64,000 bases of DNA from contig JAICIO010000006.1 in NCBI GenBank assembly GCA_025924315.1, positions 1 to 64,000 of the forward strand. Reading direction: 5' to 3'. How positions within the stretch are numbered: position 1 is the stretch's first letter; each line of letters begins with the position of its first letter. The notes beneath the pieces are model-generated. The model saw nothing but the letters and a program-made list of their open reading frames with translations, was not told the origin of the DNA and searched no databases. A program made the position numbers and the translations under genes. Source of the DNA: Phycisphaerae bacterium. Its GTDB lineage: Bacteria; Planctomycetota; Phycisphaerae; Tepidisphaerales; Tepidisphaeraceae. Below, piece after piece: positions 35,301 through 42,369 of this stretch.

Positions 35301-38300
35301 TTCGCGACGGGCTGGCTGTTCAGAGCGATCGTAAAATCCTCTGAGCCGCCCGCTTCGCTCGTCACCAGGCCCGAGGTCGGAGTGACCATGATGCCGGCCG
35401 TATCGTTGTCGACGTTGGTCACACTGACATCCGCAGCGTTGCGGCCGTTGTAGTTCGGATCAGTGCTCGTGGCGGCGGCGGTGACGATCGTGTAGGCGAC
35501 ATCGCCGTCATCCACCAGATCGTCGACGCCAGTGGCCGTCACCGTCTGCGCAATATTCCAGTTGGCTGGCGTGAAGACGAGGCTCGCGGGCGCGACAGTT
35601 CCTTCGGCGGTGTTGCTGCTGCTCAGGCCAATGCTGACGTTCGCGGTGGGCTGGCTGGCGAGCACCACCGTGAAGCTCGCGGTCGCGCCGGCTTCCGTGG
35701 TGCTCAACCCGGATGTTGGGCTGACGGTGATCGCGGCTGTGTCGTCATCACTATTGGTGACGGCAACATCCGCCGCATTCATGCCGTTATAGCTGGCGTC
35801 CGCGCTGGCCGCGGCCGCGGTGACGACCGTGTAGGCGATGTCGCCGTCATCGACCGAATCATCCACCCCGGTGACGGTGATCGTCTGCGGCGTATTCCAG
35901 TTCGCGGCGGTGAAAGTCAGGCTTGCCGCCGAAACAGTTCCCTCGGCCGTGTTGCTCGATGAGATCCCGATCACGACGTTCGCCGTCGGCTTGGAATCGA
36001 GCACGACGGTGAAGCTCGCGGCGCCGCCTGCTTCGGTCGTCACCAGGCCAGACACCGGCGTGACGGTGATGCCGGCCGTGTCGTTGTCGAGATTCGTCAC
36101 CGACACGTCGGCGGCGTTGAGACCGCTATACTTCGAATCACTGCTCGCAGCGGCGGCGGTGACGACGCTGTAGGCGATGTCGCCGTCGTCGACCAAATCG
36201 TCCGCGCCCGTAATCGTCACCGTTTGTGGCGTGTTCCAGTTCGCTGGGGTCAACGTGACGCTGGAAGTGGAGATCGTTCCTTCCGCCGTATTGCTGCTGC
36301 TGAGCGCGATCGTGACGTTCGCCGTGGGTTGGCTGTTCAACGCGATCGTGAAGCTTGCGGTGCCGCCTGCCTCAGTGGTTGTCAGTCCGGAGCTTGGCGA
36401 GACGGTAACGCCCGCGGTGTCGTCGTCGGTGTTCGTGACGGAAACATCCGGGGGATTCATCCCGCTGTAATTCGAATCCGCGCTCGTGGCGGCAGAGGTG
36501 ACGACGCTGAATGCGATGTCGCCATCGTCCACGTGATCGTCTACGCCCGTGATCGTGACCATCTGTGGCGTATTCCACGTCGCCGGCGTGAAAGTCAGGC
36601 TCGACGCCGAAACCGTGCCCTCCGCCGTGTTGCTGGAATTGAGGTTGATCACCACGTCAGCGGTCGGCTGACTGGCCAGCACGACCGAAAAGCTCGCCGT
36701 GCCTCCCGCTTCCGTCGTGACCAGCCCGGACGTCGGCGAGACGGTAATGCCAGCCGTGTCATCGTCTGTATTCGTCGCCGAGACGTCCGCGGCGTTGCGG
36801 CCGTTGTAGTTCGCATCGGCGCTGGCCGCAGCCGCAGTGACGATCGAATAACTGACATTGCCATCGTCGACAAAATCATTCGCGCCCGTGACCGTAACCG
36901 TCTGCGGCGCGTTCCAGTTGGCGGCCGTGAACGTCAGGAGAGACGTCGAAACAGTTCCTTCGCCCGTGTTGCTCGAAGAGATTCCGATGCTGACATTCGC
37001 GGTCGGTTTGGAGTTCAGCACGACCGTAAACGATGCGGCGCCGCCCGCTTCGGTCGTGGTCAATCCGGAGGTCGGGCTGACGGTAATCCCCGCCGTGTCG
37101 TCGTCGACGTTGGTGACCGAGACATCGGCAGCGTCGCGCCCACTGTAGTTGGCGTCGCTACTCGTCGCGGCGCCGGTCGCGATCGTGTAGGCGATGTCGC
37201 CGTCGTCGACGAAGTCATCGACACCGCTCACCATCACGCTCTGCGGCGTGTTCCAGTTTGCCGTCGTGAAGATCAAGCTCGACGCGGAGATGCTCCCTTC
37301 GCCGGTCTTGCTGCTGCTCAGAGGGATCGTGACATTGCCGGTCGGCTGACTGGTCAGAACGACCGTGAACGATGCGCTCCCGCCCGCTTCGGTCGTGATC
37401 AATCCGGACGTGGGGCTGACGTTGATGCCCGCGGTGTCGTTGTCGATGTTAGTGACGCTGACATCGGAGGGGTTGCGCCCGTTGTAGTTCGGATCGGCGC
37501 TGGTCGCGGCGGCGGTCACGACGGAGTAGGACAGATCCCCATCGTCAACGAAATCATCAACCCCCGTAATCGTCACCGTCTGCGCGACGTTCCAGTTCGC
37601 CGCGGTGAACAGCAGGCTGGCCACCGAGATCGTTCCTTCGGCGGTGTTACTGGAACTCACGCCCACCGAAACATTCGCGGTCGGCTGCGATGTGAGCGCG
37701 ACAGAGAAACTGGCGGTGCCGCCCGCTTCGGTAGTCGTCAATCCGGAGGTCGGGCTGACCGTGAAGCCTGCCGTATCGTTGTCGTTGTTCGTAACCGACA
37801 CATCACTTGGATTCAGGCCGTTATAGAGCGCATCGCTGCTGCTCGCGGGAGCCGTGACGACGCTGTAGGCGACGTTGCCGTCCGCGACGAAATCGTCGGC
37901 GCCCGTGATGGTGATTGTCTGCGGCGTGTTCCAGTTCGCGGGGGTGAAGGTCAGGCTCGACGCGGAGATCGTCCCCTCGCCAGTATTGCTCGACGACAGT
38001 CCCAGGACGACGTTCGCCAGGGGCTGCGAATTCAGCACGATCGTGAACGATGTAGCGCCGCCCGCTTCGGTCGTGACCAGGCCCGACGTCGGGCTGACGG
38101 TAATTCCCGCGGTATCGTTATCCGAGTTGGTGACGGAAACATCCGACCCGTCCAGGCCGTTGTAGTTGGCGTCGCTGCTGATCGCAGCGCCGGTGACGAT
38201 GCTGTAGCCGATGTCGCCGTCGTCCTCAAAGTCGTCAACGCCGGTGATCGTCACCGTCTGTGGCGTGTTCCAATTCGCCGAGGTAAACATCAGCGACGCC

Positions 38301-39415
38301 ACGGAGAGCGTCCCCTCGCTCGTGTCGCTGCTGCTCAGAGGTATCGTCACGTTGGCGCTGGGCGGATTGTTCAGCTGCACCGTGAACGAAGCCGTCCCGC
38401 CCGCCTCGGTGGTGGTCAAACCGGACGACGGGTTGACGGTGATCCCCGGAGTATCGTTGTCGATGTTGGTGACTGAAACATCCGCCGGGTCCAATCCGTT
38501 GTAACTGGCGCTGCTGGAAACGGCAGGCGCCGTGATGATCGAGTAGGCGACGTTGCCATCGACCAGAGCATCATTCACGCCCGTGATCGTGACGGTCTGC
38601 GGCGTATTCCAGTTGCTGTTGTTGAAGGTAACGCCTGTCGGGGAAACGGTACCCTCGGTGATGTTGCTCGAGGACAGGCCGATGCTGACTGTAGCGCTGC
38701 CGCCAGGGTTGGTGTTCAGTTTGATGGTAAACGTCGCGGTCCCGCCGTTCTCGGTCGTGACCAGACCCGAAGTCGGCGAGACGGTCACGCCCGCCGACGA
38801 CAGTGTCCCCGGCCACTCTGCCAGCAGTTTCGTTGAGAACGGGCTGGTCGCGCGCCCCCCGCCCGCGAGGCCCTTGTCCGACGAAGAAATCGACGACGCC
38901 TCCAGGACCCAATCCCCACCGCGGCCGGTGAGATCGTCCGACGCGAACACCGGCACATGGGTGAGCCCCGCGATCTTGTTGATCAACGCCTGTCCGTCTC
39001 CCAGGCGGTCTACGAGATTACACCCGTAGACGTTGATTCTTCCGTCGTCACAAAAGACGTCACCGAGCCGCTTGAGATCGGTCGCGATCTCGTCCACCGA
39101 TGATTTGGAGATCCACTCGTTCCCCAGCGCAAATCGCCCTGCCGAGGCGTGCGAGAGCAAGGAGACCGACTGGATCTTGCACCCGCTGTCGTCCGCCCAT
39201 TCGAGCACGCGCGACAGAACCTCGTGCGGCGATTCGCGGCGACCGTCATACAGGATCACGCGCCCGCCCCCAACCATCGCGCGCTCGAGCACGTGCTCGG
39301 CCGGCAGCGTCTTGTCGATCAGCGCAATGTCCCACCCCCCGCTCGACAGCAACCTTCGCTGTTCGAGCGGCTCCGACACATAGCGCTGGCGTGGGGGTCG
39401 CCCGAACAGCCGCAT
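26372..39415 (-). CDS. Giant repeat surface protein (DUF4347 head, about 35 Calx-beta-like repeats)
   Basis: This 4347-residue protein begins with an LEPR-XLL-like motif (SEPLEQRRLLS, residues about 14-24) found at the N-terminus of planctomycete surface proteins. A DUF4347-type domain follows at about 28-200 (IALIDKTLP, VSLLSHASAGRFALGNEW, RINVYGCNLVD). I count about 35 tandem repeats of about 110 residues, each opening like AGITVSPTSGLTTTEAGG and closing like DVSVTNTDNDTA. The acidic loops could bind calcium. Repeats near the C-terminus are more diverged. A Pro-rich stretch then leads to one hydrophobic helix (FAAVLIAPAMVLLPL) and a basic tail, suggesting a membrane anchor. Adhesion or cell-envelope function is inferred. 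The frame is intact over 13 kb. Confidence 0.9.
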   Translation of the reverse strand: MRLFGRPPRQRYVSEPLEQRRLLSSGGWDIALIDKTLPAEHVLERAMVGGGRVILYDGRRESPHEVLSRVLEWADDSGCKIQSVSLLSHASAGRFALGNEWISKSSVDEIATDLKRLGDVFCDDGRINVYGCNLVDRLGDGQALINKIAGLTHVPVFASDDLTGRGGDWVLEASSISSSDKGLAGGGRATSPFSTKLLAEWPGTLSSAGVTVSPTSGLVTTENGGTATFTIKLNTNPGGSATVSIGLSSSNITEGTVSPTGVTFNNSNWNTPQTVTITGVNDALVDGNVAYSIITAPAVSSSASYNGLDPADVSVTNIDNDTPGITVNPSSGLTTTEAGGTASFTVQLNNPPSANVTIPLSSSDTSEGTLSVASLMFTSANWNTPQTVTITGVDDFEDDGDIGYSIVTGAAISSDANYNGLDGSDVSVTNSDNDTAGITVSPTSGLVTTEAGGATSFTIVLNSQPLANVVLGLSSSNTGEGTISASSLTFTPANWNTPQTITITGADDFVADGNVAYSVVTAPASSSDALYNGLNPSDVSVTNNDNDTAGFTVSPTSGLTTTEAGGTASFSVALTSQPTANVSVGVSSSNTAEGTISVASLLFTAANWNVAQTVTITGVDDFVDDGDLSYSVVTAAATSADPNYNGRNPSDVSVTNIDNDTAGINVSPTSGLITTEAGGSASFTVVLTSQPTGNVTIPLSSSKTGEGSISASSLIFTTANWNTPQSVMVSGVDDFVDDGDIAYTIATGAATSSDANYSGRDAADVSVTNVDDDTAGITVSPTSGLTTTEAGGAASFTVVLNSKPTANVSIGISSSNTGEGTVSTSLLTFTAANWNAPQTVTVTGANDFVDDGNVSYSIVTAAAASADANYNGRNAADVSATNTDDDTAGITVSPTSGLVTTEAGGTASFSVVLASQPTADVVINLNSSNTAEGTVSASSLTFTPATWNTPQMVTITGVDDHVDDGDIAFSVVTSAATSADSNYSGMNPPDVSVTNTDDDTAGVTVSPSSGLTTTEAGGTASFTIALNSQPTANVTIALSSSNTAEGTISTSSVTLTPANWNTPQTVTITGADDLVDDGDIAYSVVTAAAASSDSKYSGLNAADVSVTNLDNDTAGITVTPVSGLVTTEAGGAASFTVVLDSKPTANVVIGISSSNTAEGTVSAASLTFTAANWNTPQTITVTGVDDSVDDGDIAYTVVTAAAASADASYNGMNAADVAVTNSDDDTAAITVSPTSGLSTTEAGATASFTVVLASQPTANVSIGLSSSNTAEGTVAPASLVFTPANWNIAQTVTATGVDDLVDDGDVAYTIVTAAATSTDPNYNGRNAADVSVTNVDNDTAGIMVTPTSGLVTSEAGGSEDFTIALNSQPVANVTIPLTSSNSGEGSLSVSSVTFTAANWNTPQTVTVTGVDDFIDDGDMAFNVVTGAATSSDASYSGMNAADVSLTNTDNDTAGVTVTPTTGLVTTEAGGADSFSVVLNSQPTANVLIDLSSSNTGEGVPSTSRLTFTAANWNVPQVVTVTGVDDAVDDDDIAYSIVTAAASSADANYNGMAVADVSATNVDNDTAGFTFTPASGLTTTEAGGTATFTIVLNSRPTSSVTLGLSSSDTTEGAISAASVTFTSANWNVAQTVTVTGVDDFVSDGNVSFDVVTAAATSTDSKYSALNPADVSVTNVDNDTAGITVTPTTGVVTTEAGGTAAFSVQLNTQPTADVVINLSSSNVAEGTISASSLTFTSADWNTPQTVTITGVDDDVDDGDVAYSIVTSSAASADPNYSAMAVPDVSVTNQDNDTAGVSITPTSGLVTTEAGGAATFSAVLTSRPTANVTFSLVSSNLAEGTLSAASLTFTSANWNIAQILTLTGQDDAIDDGNVAYTVTTGAVSSADPGYNGLNPADVSATNVDDDQAGITVSPTSGLITTEAGATANFTVVLTSQPTANVTIPLSSSNTGEGSVSASSLVFTAANWNTPQTVTVTGVNDLVDDGDIAYSITTAAATSADSNYNGMNSADVSVTNTDNDTAGITVSPTSGLLTSEAGATTNFTIALNSQPTANVTIPLSSSNTAEGTLSVSTVTFTAANWNAPQTVTITGVDDFVDDGDIGYSVVTGAATSGDANYSGMNAADASATNVDNDTAGIVVTPTSGLTTTESGSATSFSIVLASKPTADVTIGVSSSNSAEGTVSVASLTFTAADWNVPQSLTVTGADDSFDDGDIAYTIVTAAATSGDGNYNGMNPSDVSVTNIDNDTAGISVSPTSGLTTTEAGAAATFDVVLTSKPTANVTFALSSDHTSEGVLSVASLTFTPANWNVTQTVTVTGVDDLIDDGDIAYNIVTAAATSADPNYSSLNPANVALTNLDDDTAGITVSPTSGLTTTEAGGSTTFTIVLNSQPTANVTIPLSSSNSGEGTASSANVTFTASNWNVAQTVTITGVDDLIDDGDVGYSIVTGAATSADPKYSGLNASDVSVTNTDNDTADVIVSPTSGLTTTEAGGNASFTIVLASRPTASVTIGIASSNLAEGVPSASSVTFTSANWNTPQTITVTGVDDAVDDGDAGYSIVTAAATSGDPNYSGMNPSDVTATNIDNDTAGITVSRTSGLVTTEAGATASFSIVLTSQPTADVTIPLSSSNTGEGTLSAASVTFTSANWNTPQTVTVTGVNDSVDDGNVAYSIVTGAAVSADGNYGGLNAADVSLTNTDNDTAGITVSPTSGLITTEAGGSASFTLVLDSEPTADVTISLSSSNTGEGSVSTGSVTFTAGNWNTPQTITITGVDDAIDDGDIAYSVVTASATSADANYNGRNAADVAVTNVDDDTAGITISPTSGLTTTEAGGTATFTVVLTSKPTANVTIPLSSSNTAEGTVSAASVVFTPSNWNTPQVVTISGVDDPVDDGDINYSVVTAAATSIDANYTGRNPSDVSVRNLDDDVAGITVTPTSGLVTTEAGGATSFTIALTSRPTANVVIGLASSKTTEGTLSLSSLTFTPANWNTPQTVTVTGADDLVDDGDVSYSIVTAAAVSSDAGYSGLNAADVSITNTDNDTAGFTVTPTSGLVTTEAGGNASFTVALTSKPTADVTIALSSSNPGEATLSVSTLVFTAANWDIAQTVTLTGVDDDVADGNVAYSVITTSSSGDAIYNSLDPADVSASNLDDDFAGITVTPSTGLTTTEAGGTATFTIVLDSQPSADVTIPISSSDTTEGTVSTALLTFTPADWYLTQTVTVRGVDDLVSDGDVSFSIVTGAAASADPAYNGLASSDVTATNSDDDVAEVHVTPVAGLVTTEAGGTASFSIVLTSQPTSTVTINLSSSNPQEGTLSANSVTFDATDWSVPHVVTITGVDDNVQDGDTSYTLITAPAVSADPVYGGINGADVSATNLDNDVAGVTVTPVSALTTSESGGTAQFSVVLDAQPSANVRIPISSSRPGEAALAISRLTFTPSNWNVPQIVTVSGVDDSRVDGDQTFSIALAPIISADPHYNGINPADVAGTNLDNDVAGFLVTPTTGLVTRESGGSTSFTVVLQSEPSANVTLGVSSSNTAEGTVSASNLTFTPANWNVPQRVTVTGVDDALRDGDIGYAVALAPAASTDGDYNGVDPADVALTNIDNDTIGIAVVPTAGLTTSEIGTSISFSIALTKQPSGSTTVSIQSSNTAEGIASRSTLSFTPDNWDIPRTITVSGVNDLVDDGDVHYDLIVSVSSSADVDYAALAPKRVTLTNTDDDTAGVTVTPVTSAVTTESDGAASFDIVLNSQPVADVALVLNSRDRTEGSLARSTVTLTFTPANWDRPQRVTVRGLDDHIVDGDVLYRVLLRPGNTNADPKYASIRPQSIYLTNLDNDAAGFSITPVGKLTTSESGDAAQFDVVLKSQPTDNVVLSLASTDRSEGRVLGSTLTFTPADWNVPQRVTVRGVDDAMADGDREYQIIAEVASTTTDPDYASLSAQSIQLTNSDNDVAGLAIEKGGARALITTEAGGAARFTVSLSSQPTSDVELTVTSSDTTEGTVSVSKLFFTPTTWNAPQTITLHGVDDATDDGDAAYHVTIAPAHSADPIYAALAPVRIDAVNTDDDTFGIVVVPSARTMLSKQLEEQTFAVRLGSQPQSDVLVAPTLIGLGGTLSTHEIRFSPQNWDQPQFVTFVVPKGTEMAGSSFIATATSSDPQYDGFRSAEPLRDGGAHMTVSVVPALSPMQKLPDLEPLDLGVMPIVPFAPHAAATAPPQLPSSLMSDSLVIPSASTGTPDVPATAAPEQPQNPPAAEPSDPAVNPEPPVSPPPSTQPTTSPAAANVEAPAATDQPVVSVVQHTHSPRREPSAITPRVHRAFAAVLIAPAMVLLPLRKWIHKRSANARAQARESHSPTRPLRK
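26900..38800 (-). repeat. Tandem array of about 330-bp units inside the giant gene
   Basis: DNA repeats of about 330 bases follow the protein repeats. They are similar enough that each unit shows the same phrases (for example GTGTTCCAGTT and CCGTCATC on the plus strand), yet differ at many synonymous sites. This diverged tandem array creates long spurious open frames on the opposite strand and may be prone to assembly collapse. Confidence 0.85.
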
Positions 39416-39729
39416 GACTTCAGTTATCGGATTCTGGCGCGCGTCACGACTGCACCGCGCGGCATCGGCTGCAGCATCTATATCAATCCGTTAATGGCCG
39501 ATAGAACATCGCGTCATGCTGCTGAGGTGCGGACCGGTTATCGGAACGACGGCCCTCGGTATAGCCTGTTGGATTATGAGACGTCTCGTGAAACCCGCTC
39601 TCAAAGAACGGCCGGCGGATGATCAGCCGAGATTTTGCTCCCGTCATGCCCACTGGTCGCGACGCCTGCCCCGATATTCACGAAAAAGGCCCGATGGCGA
39701 TCGCAAACCGCCGCGAACATCCGCCAATG
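39416..39729. other. Gap upstream of the giant gene
   Basis: About 314 bases without a supported gene. They should contain the promoter of the giant gene (minus strand), but I see no clear -35/-10 pair or ribosome binding site. Confidence 0.5.
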
Positions 39730-39763
39730 AAAAGAGCCGGACTCACAGTCCGGCTCTTTTTTT
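39730..39763. terminator. Strong bidirectional intrinsic terminator
   Basis: A 14-base-pair stem (AAAAGAGCCGGACT and its complement) with a CAC loop is followed by T-runs on both strands. Read on the minus strand it lies 14 bases after the tRNA 3' fragment, so it was probably that tRNA gene's terminator. Confidence 0.88.
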
Positions 39764-39777
39764 CGCCTTTGAAGAAA

Positions 39778-39819
39778 TCGGGGTGACAAGATTTGAACTT
39801 GCGACCTCTAGACCCCCAG
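39778..39819 (-). tRNA. 3' half of a tRNA-Pro gene (probable attachment-site scar)
   Basis: On the minus strand the sequence has an anticodon-loop-like CTGGGGG, a variable loop AGGTC, a T arm GCAAG-TTCAAAT-CTTGT and an acceptor half CACCCCGA, which together fit tRNA-Pro(GGG). No matching 5' acceptor (TCGGGGTG) or D arm lies upstream (to the right), and the anticodon stem cannot pair fully. It is therefore a fragment. Such 3' fragments are left when an integrative element inserts at a tRNA 3' end. Confidence 0.6.
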
Positions 39820-40120
39820 GATAGGTCGGCAGTTCAGATGGAACTCAGAAAACGCAGATAATGCGGGCCATTAAAATGAGTTGCGTTAAAACCCTTAACT
39901 GGCTTGGAACTGCTTCAAGCACTGTTCTTCAACTGCATCTGCCACAAAACTGGCACAAACTGGAAACAGCAATTCAGCCGATGATTAATCCTCGCTACCG
40001 ACGCGGGTAATATCTACCGATGTCACCGAGAAGCGTTAGATTGATCAAGTCACTTCTAACTGTGGACTTGATCATTGCGGTTGATGTTCTCAATTCAAGG
40101 ATAGGGTGTTTGGAATCTTG
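39820..40120. other. Island edge, no gene seen
   Basis: About 300 bases between the tRNA fragment and the HEPN gene. The DNA is visibly more AT-rich than the region to the left. It holds short direct repeats (ACTGGCACAAACTGG-like around 39955), but no integrase reading frame or remnant that I can support. Confidence 0.45.
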
Positions 40121-41383
40121 ATGGAGTTGGCTATGGCGCTTTTCGAAATCCTTGCACTAGATCCGGCAAAAAAGATTCGGTGCGACAACGCCTTAAGCCT
40201 GTTGTATTCCATTCAAGGGTTTTCTCGCCTTTGGAAGAATCCGAAGTTCTCCGCCGCCGATCTCCGGATCTCTGATGAGAAACGAACACTCGAGGTGAAG
40301 GATCAAGCCGAGCCAGCAATAGCTACGCTCAGCGGAGAGAAACCTGCGAGTCGAGCGTTTGTCATCTCACTGAATGGCGACCGCGAAGTAATTGAGCCTT
40401 TGCGCCTTCCGCTCGTCGAATTCATCAAGGATCAGGATTTCGAACATCGCTACATCATCAGGGATGAGATTTCCGAATCGATTGCCTGTGAACTCTACCC
40501 TTACCTGTATCGCGTGGAGAATCTTTTACGCGGATATCTGACGCGTTTCATGACAACTCGATTCGGTGGAACTTGGTGGAAACTGAATGCTTCCAAAGAA
40601 ATGGATGACAAGGCCAAGATGCGCAAGAAGAATGAGAAGGTATTTGGGGCTCTCATTGACAACAGCGCATTTCTAATCGACTTTGACGAATTGGGTGAGC
40701 TTGTTTTTGAGCAAACGTCCGGCTTCTTAACACGTGAGGATATCGAAACGAGAGTCACGCAGCTGCCGGAGAATATCGAGGCACTGAAAGCGCTGAAGGC
40801 CGATCTTCAGTCGAACTACCACAAGTTTTTCAAGACTGCGTTTGCCGATCGTGACTTTAAGATCAAATGGAATAAGTGGGAATCCCTGCGAAATAAAATC
40901 GCTCACACGAATCTCTTCACCAAAGAGGATCTCGCAGACGGAAAGCACTTGGCCGAAGAAATCATTCAGATCATCACCGCTGCCGATCAATCCAAAGAGC
41001 AACCCGTCGTCACGCAGAGTGAGCGGGAAGCAATGCAAGAGCAGGTGATTGCGAAGACCGAGAGAAACGATGGATCGGCCTCTCAACCCCACGATGACGT
41101 CACTAGCTCAATGGCGGAGGAGATAACAGAGCAAGCATTTCTCGACCAGTTACGGGATCAGGAATCCTACTACAGTACAAAACCTGATGGGTTTGTTGGA
41201 CTGACTCGATTCCTTCGTTTTCATCTTGCAGAACTAGGATTTGGCGAACATGCAGCAAAGCTAATGCTCCAGCGTCTGCAAAGAGAGGGCAAGATCGAAG
41301 TCCACTATGTCTCCAACCCCTACGATGTAACTTCGAGAACTGCAGCGCTTCGCACAGTCGTCTCGCCCCAGAAGATCCCGTAG
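40121..41383 (+). CDS. HEPN-domain protein, candidate toxin or abortive-infection RNase
   Basis: This 420-residue protein carries the HEPN signature R-x4-H at Arg257-His262 (SLRNKIAHTNLF) in a helical segment following a predicted all-alpha region (about 120-300). HEPN proteins with an intact motif are often metal-independent RNases in toxin-antitoxin, CRISPR and abortive-infection systems. A C-terminal segment (about 335-410) looks like a separate winged-helix-like domain (GFVGLTRFLRFHLAELGFGE). GTG (40106) and a later ATG (40133) are alternative starts. No antitoxin gene is adjacent. Confidence 0.7.
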   Translation: MELAMALFEILALDPAKKIRCDNALSLLYSIQGFSRLWKNPKFSAADLRISDEKRTLEVKDQAEPAIATLSGEKPASRAFVISLNGDREVIEPLRLPLVEFIKDQDFEHRYIIRDEISESIACELYPYLYRVENLLRGYLTRFMTTRFGGTWWKLNASKEMDDKAKMRKKNEKVFGALIDNSAFLIDFDELGELVFEQTSGFLTREDIETRVTQLPENIEALKALKADLQSNYHKFFKTAFADRDFKIKWNKWESLRNKIAHTNLFTKEDLADGKHLAEEIIQIITAADQSKEQPVVTQSEREAMQEQVIAKTERNDGSASQPHDDVTSSMAEEITEQAFLDQLRDQESYYSTKPDGFVGLTRFLRFHLAELGFGEHAAKLMLQRLQREGKIEVHYVSNPYDVTSRTAALRTVVSPQKIP

Positions 41384-41647
41384 CTGTGGTTCGCGCTCGA
41401 ATCATTATCAACCAAATCGCAGTCTTTTGGCCGCTTCCGCAACAGCGCACAGGCGTCGGTCGCCGCCGACGGCGTAGCAAATCAACGTGTCACCCGGACG
41501 ATTCGCTTTCGGTTGTCACCGAAACACCTGACATTGACGATCCCCGTGTCCGCCCCAAATTCCGCCCCGCCCGCGCCTCGTAACCGAGATAGGCGAGATA
41601 CTCCAAGGCGGCTTATTCGACGACGAATTCGTTCGTCGCGAAACCGT

Positions 41648-42073
41648 TCAACGAGGCACACGTTTCAGACGTCCGATGTAAGACGTCGGCGACAATGCAA
41701 ATGCTTTACGCATCTCGGTTGCGGTAAAGAGACTGATACTAATTTGGCGATTCAATGCATTCGTTACCACGCACAAACGAAACTTCTTGTCCTCGACAGA
41801 GCAGTTCAGCTCATTGCGGCTGATGATGAACCCCGGGATAGACGCATCGGTGCCTTTTACTTCCAGATGCAGCTCATTCCTGCCGCGAGTTACCACGAGA
41901 TCAAAACCGCAACAGTCATGCTGCCTGTCTTTGATCAGCCAACCTCTGCGCTTGAATGAACTTCGTACGAAGCCGACGGCTTCCCGCTCGATACGCCGAT
42001 TGGTTTCGGGATCTCCAAAGCCTCCGCCCCCCTGATTGCTGCGGTCACCGCAGCTTCGTCCGGCAGATCGCAT
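41648..42073 (-). CDS. DUF3883 domain protein (possible PD-(D/E)XK-like), probably truncated
   Basis: The 141-residue frame matches the C-terminal DUF3883 / NO VEIN domain: GGGGFGDPETNRRIEREAV, then GFDLVVTRGRNELHLEVKG, then SRNELNCS, FRLCVVTNALN and SPTSYIGRL. The D-x(n)-E-V-K arrangement resembles a restriction-like fold. This domain is common in restriction-modification islands, usually at the end of larger proteins. Here the frame starts just before the domain, so the gene may be a 5'-truncated remnant. Confidence 0.65.
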   Translation of the reverse strand: MRSAGRSCGDRSNQGGGGFGDPETNRRIEREAVGFVRSSFKRRGWLIKDRQHDCCGFDLVVTRGRNELHLEVKGTDASIPGFIISRNELNCSVEDKKFRLCVVTNALNRQISISLFTATEMRKAFALSPTSYIGRLKRVPR

Positions 42074-42369
42074 GGTCTCGCCTTCACTTGCAGAAGCCGC
42101 AACAGGGTGCCGACGAACTCATTCGGTATCCGAGCCTGCGCTCGGGGCGTTCGCGGCCAGCCCCACTCAGGCAGGGCTTATTGTAAGTCCGTGATGCGCA
42201 ACGGAGGATCAAAAACTTCTCGAACTTGATGTGCGTCATTCGATGGCCTGGCCACCGGTGCATACCGCCGATTCAAAGTAGTTGGGCAAACCTGTGGATT
42301 AATTGTCGGACCGCTGCGCAATTTTCTTGTCACAGGCAAGAAATCCGCTAACCTAACTTTTCCAGAACT

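Noticed and set aside
27013-38504. Many plus-strand open frames, including one of 750 codons (36224-38476) and a series of about 90-115 codons beginning MSPSST
   Set aside because: They lie antisense to the giant gene and repeat with its period; they are produced by the repeat array and GC-rich codon bias, without ribosome binding sites.
26900-38800. Regular repeats that could be mistaken for a CRISPR array or satellite DNA
   Set aside because: The unit is about 330 bp, has no spacers and is in frame throughout, encoding about 110-residue protein repeats.
39778-39860. A complete tRNA gene
   Set aside because: Only the T arm and 3' acceptor are recognisable; no D arm or complementary 5' acceptor is found, so it is reported as a fragment.
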